This document shows positions 55,701 through 56,946 of a stretch of 56,946 nucleotides of DNA, in pieces. Every line of letters begins with the position of its first letter. Position 1 is the stretch's first letter. The notes under the pieces were generated by a model that searched no databases, had not been told where the DNA came from, and worked only from the letters and a program-made list of their open reading frames with translations. The stretch covers positions 1 through 56,946 of the forward strand of contig DFFO01000015.1 in NCBI GenBank assembly GCA_002369255.1, given 5' to 3'. Source of the stretch: Lachnospiraceae bacterium UBA3774. GTDB lineage: Bacteria > Bacillota > Clostridia > Lachnospirales > Lachnospiraceae. The translations under genes and the position numbers were made by a program.

Positions 55701-56697
55701 CGGACTTGACGGAAATGCCGAAACTACCGTATTTTTGGCAGCGGACGATATGCAAAACAAAGAAGATATCGTTTCTTTCAGAAACGCATTAAAGATCAAT
55801 TACGTTTATATGCAGATTTCCGACAGCCTTACCATGAGCTTTGGCGTAAACAAGACTGAGTTTGCTGAAATGGGCTATACCTCGCCCGAGATGACGTTTG
55901 TCAAGGGAGATGGCACCGTGGCGGCCGTTGTCTCTGAGACGGCAACTGCTTACGTATTTAGCTTTGAAGGCATCAGCCCGCATTTCATGGGCGATAGCTT
56001 TACCGCGATTTTAAGCGCAGTATATGGCGGCGAAGAGGTAAGCACAGAGATGACTTACAGCGCGGCGCAGTATCTGTACGGCTTGCTTGAAACTTACGCG
56101 CCTTCTAATGACGCTTCCGAGTTTGCTGAAAAAACCAGGACGCTTGCTGTTGATCTTTTGAACTACGGCGAGGCGGCGCAGATCTACGTTGATTACAAGA
56201 CCGAAGAGCTTGTGACTGCAGACTTAAGCGATACCCAGAGAGCATGGGCCACATCCGCTGATCCGGTATATACTACGGTGAAGAATTCCGCTTATGCTAC
56301 AATAACTTCTCCGTCTGTTCGCTGGAAGAGCGCCGCTATGAATCTGAAAAACAACGTCAACTTTGTGATAGGCATAACCACAAAAGAATCCGCAGGGAAC
56401 CTTGTTTTGCGCGTCACCCGCACGGACGGAACGGTTACGGAGATTTCCGGAAGCGACTTTACCAAAACGGAAAACGGCTATTCGATATTTGTTCCCGGCG
56501 TTATGCTCTGGGAGCTTGAAGATCAGTTCCTCTTTACCGTTTACAAGGGAAATACCGCCGTCAGCAATACGCTTTCATACAGCGCGGTTTCTTATGCATA
56601 CTCTATGCAGCCGTCACAAGTAAGCGAGCTTACGGATATCATAAAAGCTTTGATAAAATGCGGCGACTCGGCGGCCTCCTACAGAGACGCACAATAG
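52738..56697 (+). CDS. Secreted beta-helix / GH43-like / shared-module protein
   Basis: A 1319-residue exported protein. ATG 52738 follows AGAGG and starts a signal peptide (MGKRHFIAGLAAFFAVVFAM). Residues about 30-335 are a beta-helix opening with NTVYLEDGGEGSG. Residues about 335-705 are a GH43-like propeller: Asp346 in GADPFL (base), LWSPEV and Glu566 in VEGASPV (likely acid), with GHGSYLKIGDQYWVAYHA near the end. About 720-950 is a second beta-helix cap and partial solenoid (FIFVDSENGNDANDGL). The last 365 residues hold the Ig/helical module (LLNYGEAAQIY). A glycan-cleaving and glycan-binding role is likely; the specific linkage is not readable. Confidence 0.85.
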   Translation: MGKRHFIAGLAAFFAVVFAMFTLASVVKADDGYANTVYLEDGGEGSGATASDPAGDLVSALSGLSGSTHVILTGDYTTTAGSGTNTTLGVTFPVKITSVGSAKLILNSHIVMAGALEVDDLTIQTNGDYWFKAQGNPFTAGENVTCVLGEGVTTYPTIVGTTLTNLTNKTCSITVKSGKWNRVRGGSAASPSSYNIRSTGGTVLNMNISGGTFYGYVALGSRGNMNGVKVNASISGGEFIKGIYLIYGEDEDLTYGYTANYNANIDISGGTIHGVIAPSDRTYNTLSGTYKVSVTGGNFAYLTDVLGPSQYKGTMTSEITVSNELKNRNIASSSQTFTNPIMSGADPFLFEKDGYFYLIKTASTKLQLFKAASLAELATVSPMTVFVLTDGNNLWSPEVHYFSEAEAGAGNDGWYCFIGYTEHVTEGSSMSERQRQYVLKCLDEDDNLFGQWGDPVTGEARPRRITNPDDPDFNLNTFCAGSSKMVINGRPYMTYVTEFNRGVEGNEGNLADEFHQEIMITAMDNPWTYRGTSVSICVSEYAWERYGHQLSETSEGTWMTFPAVVEGASPVYYTDSNGEEQVYLMYTGSGYWTQWYALGYLKLVNKADPLNAASWKKITKTPILQKDYSKNDINSCGHGSYLKIGDQYWVAYHARLEHNTTSDVYAGENDPRYAMFEPIYVDASGVTIGDGDGHPANLTKTYTVSTKASTLGEKIKGFDVMEEPSSFIFVDSENGNDANDGLTASTAVKSVSAAITKLAAAQEEGTLIVCGKTTMKGSSYQLADIGGKLTVTSVFKDADYRENGACLYIYDALMAGNDLEMTALDIVAGGTNTIYAAYHDFDITDCRLYANAGTKDVPVKGTLITDPVMTFVSGARSTAIHDVEGIDLEEDDLFGDNTDYGYWHGNTVADQTVNIGCLGWLRIAVGSKEVGSGIYTSDELCHTDNGSVSLVIADGIRAWAIDMISANLSSSVELSALMQGKVAYRSENGLDGNAETTVFLAADDMQNKEDIVSFRNALKINYVYMQISDSLTMSFGVNKTEFAEMGYTSPEMTFVKGDGTVAAVVSETATAYVFSFEGISPHFMGDSFTAILSAVYGGEEVSTEMTYSAAQYLYGLLETYAPSNDASEFAEKTRTLAVDLLNYGEAAQIYVDYKTEELVTADLSDTQRAWATSADPVYTTVKNSAYATITSPSVRWKSAAMNLKNNVNFVIGITTKESAGNLVLRVTRTDGTVTEISGSDFTKTENGYSIFVPGVMLWELEDQFLFTVYKGNTAVSNTLSYSAVSYAYSMQPSQVSELTDIIKALIKCGDSAASYRDAQ

Positions 56698-56724
56698 TTT
56701 TAAATTATTGATTGAAAAAAGCGG

Positions 56725-56754
56725 GGCGGAGTGTTTGACTGCTCCGCTTTTTTC
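56725..56754 (+). terminator. Terminator after the GH43-like gene
   Basis: GCGGAG (56725-56731 region) pairs with CTCCGC (56742-56747), followed by a run of six T. It ends the last complete gene of the window. Confidence 0.8.
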
Positions 56755-56766
56755 AAAAACCGGGAC

Positions 56767-56946
56767 ATGGAAAATATTTTTGCAGTAAGGAAACTAAAGA
56801 AAATGATTTATGTGATCGGCGCGGTGATTGCTGTTATTATGGCGCTTGTCTTTTTGCCTTTTTGCGCGTATGCGGGAGAGGAACAGTACGATAATACGGT
56901 TTATCTCGCGGATGGCGGCGAAGGCGACGGACTTTCACCGGCGGCT
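56767..56946 (+). CDS. N-terminus of a secreted beta-helix protein (3' end outside window)
   Basis: An open frame runs from ATG 56767 to the window edge (60 codons). It encodes a basic segment VRKLKK, a hydrophobic signal core (YVIGAVIAVIMALVFLPF, cleavage near AYA-G) and then NTVYLADGGEGDGLSPAA, nearly the same as the mature start of the preceding protein (NTVYLEDGGEGSG). ATG 56803 is an alternative start with AAGG nearby, but it would lose the basic region of the signal peptide. It is therefore another beta-helix family paralogue in tandem; its catalytic domain, if any, is not visible. Confidence 0.7.
   Translation, partial: MENIFAVRKLKKMIYVIGAVIAVIMALVFLPFCAYAGEEQYDNTVYLADGGEGDGLSPAA

Noticed and set aside
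2605..56697. Cellulosome components (dockerin or cohesin) or sortase-anchored proteins
   Set aside because: No duplicated calcium-binding dockerin segments and no LPXTG-type motif were seen in any of the large proteins.

Overview
The window looks like a chromosome fragment from an anaerobic, gut-type Firmicute, probably a Clostridia member close to Oscillospiraceae/Ruminococcaceae. The support is the ribosomal-tail gene order (rpsK-rpsD-rpoA-rplQ ... ecfA1-ecfA2-ecfT-truA), strong AGGAGG-type ribosome binding sites, many lipoproteins with Gram-positive lipoboxes, carbohydrate ABC transport without a local ATPase, and very large modular secreted proteins. No rRNA, tRNA, CRISPR array or insertion sequence was recognised. 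TAG, TAA and TGA are all used as ordinary stops.

Layout. (1) 1-2429: end of the alpha ribosomal operon. (2) 2605-9864: two secreted proteins placed between rplQ and ecfA1. One is a beta-helix/C-type-lectin/NlpC-P60 protein, the other a beta-helix protein. (3) 9955-13281: ECF vitamin-transporter energising module and truA. (4) 13521-20552: a 2343-residue membrane-anchored repeat protein with InlB-type repeats. (5) 20607-21719 (minus strand): a sugar-responsive regulator with C-terminal HTH, interrupted by one in-frame amber codon. (6) 21813-49218: a tightly packed co-directional run of 17 genes ending at a strong terminator. It encodes a cytoplasmic alpha/alpha-barrel glycosidase-like protein, a CUT1-type sugar importer, two GH43-type lipoproteins, an MBL hydrolase, an SDR, an FAD oxidoreductase, an atypical IlvD/EDD dehydratase, FdrA-like and DUF1116 proteins, KDPG aldolase, KDG kinase, a divergent acetate kinase, a DUF2877 protein and two SGNH-hydrolase/beta-helix proteins. 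(7) 49462-56697: two more large secreted proteins, one with a GH43-like domain, then the start of a paralogue cut by the window edge.

Most interesting system. Inside the sugar operon lie homologues of all three E. coli FdrA/YlbE/YlbF (AllF/AllG/AllH) proteins, but the usual carbamate kinase is replaced by a divergent acetate-kinase-family protein and the neighbours are sugar-acid enzymes. I infer a phosphorolytic branch: a 2-keto-3-deoxy sugar acid is oxidised to a 2,4-diketo acid (an acylpyruvate, isosteric with oxalurate), cleaved with phosphate to pyruvate plus an acyl phosphate, and the acyl phosphate is used to make ATP. KDG kinase and KDPG aldolase would provide a conventional parallel branch. 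The pathway is a hypothesis; the gene content and residue changes are read directly from the sequence.

The surface proteins share modules. An Ig-like/helical 'LLNYGAAAQ ... YNYGLAA' C-terminal unit occurs in five of them, and a roughly 130-residue unit occurs in three, pointing to one expanding, module-shuffling family of surface proteins.
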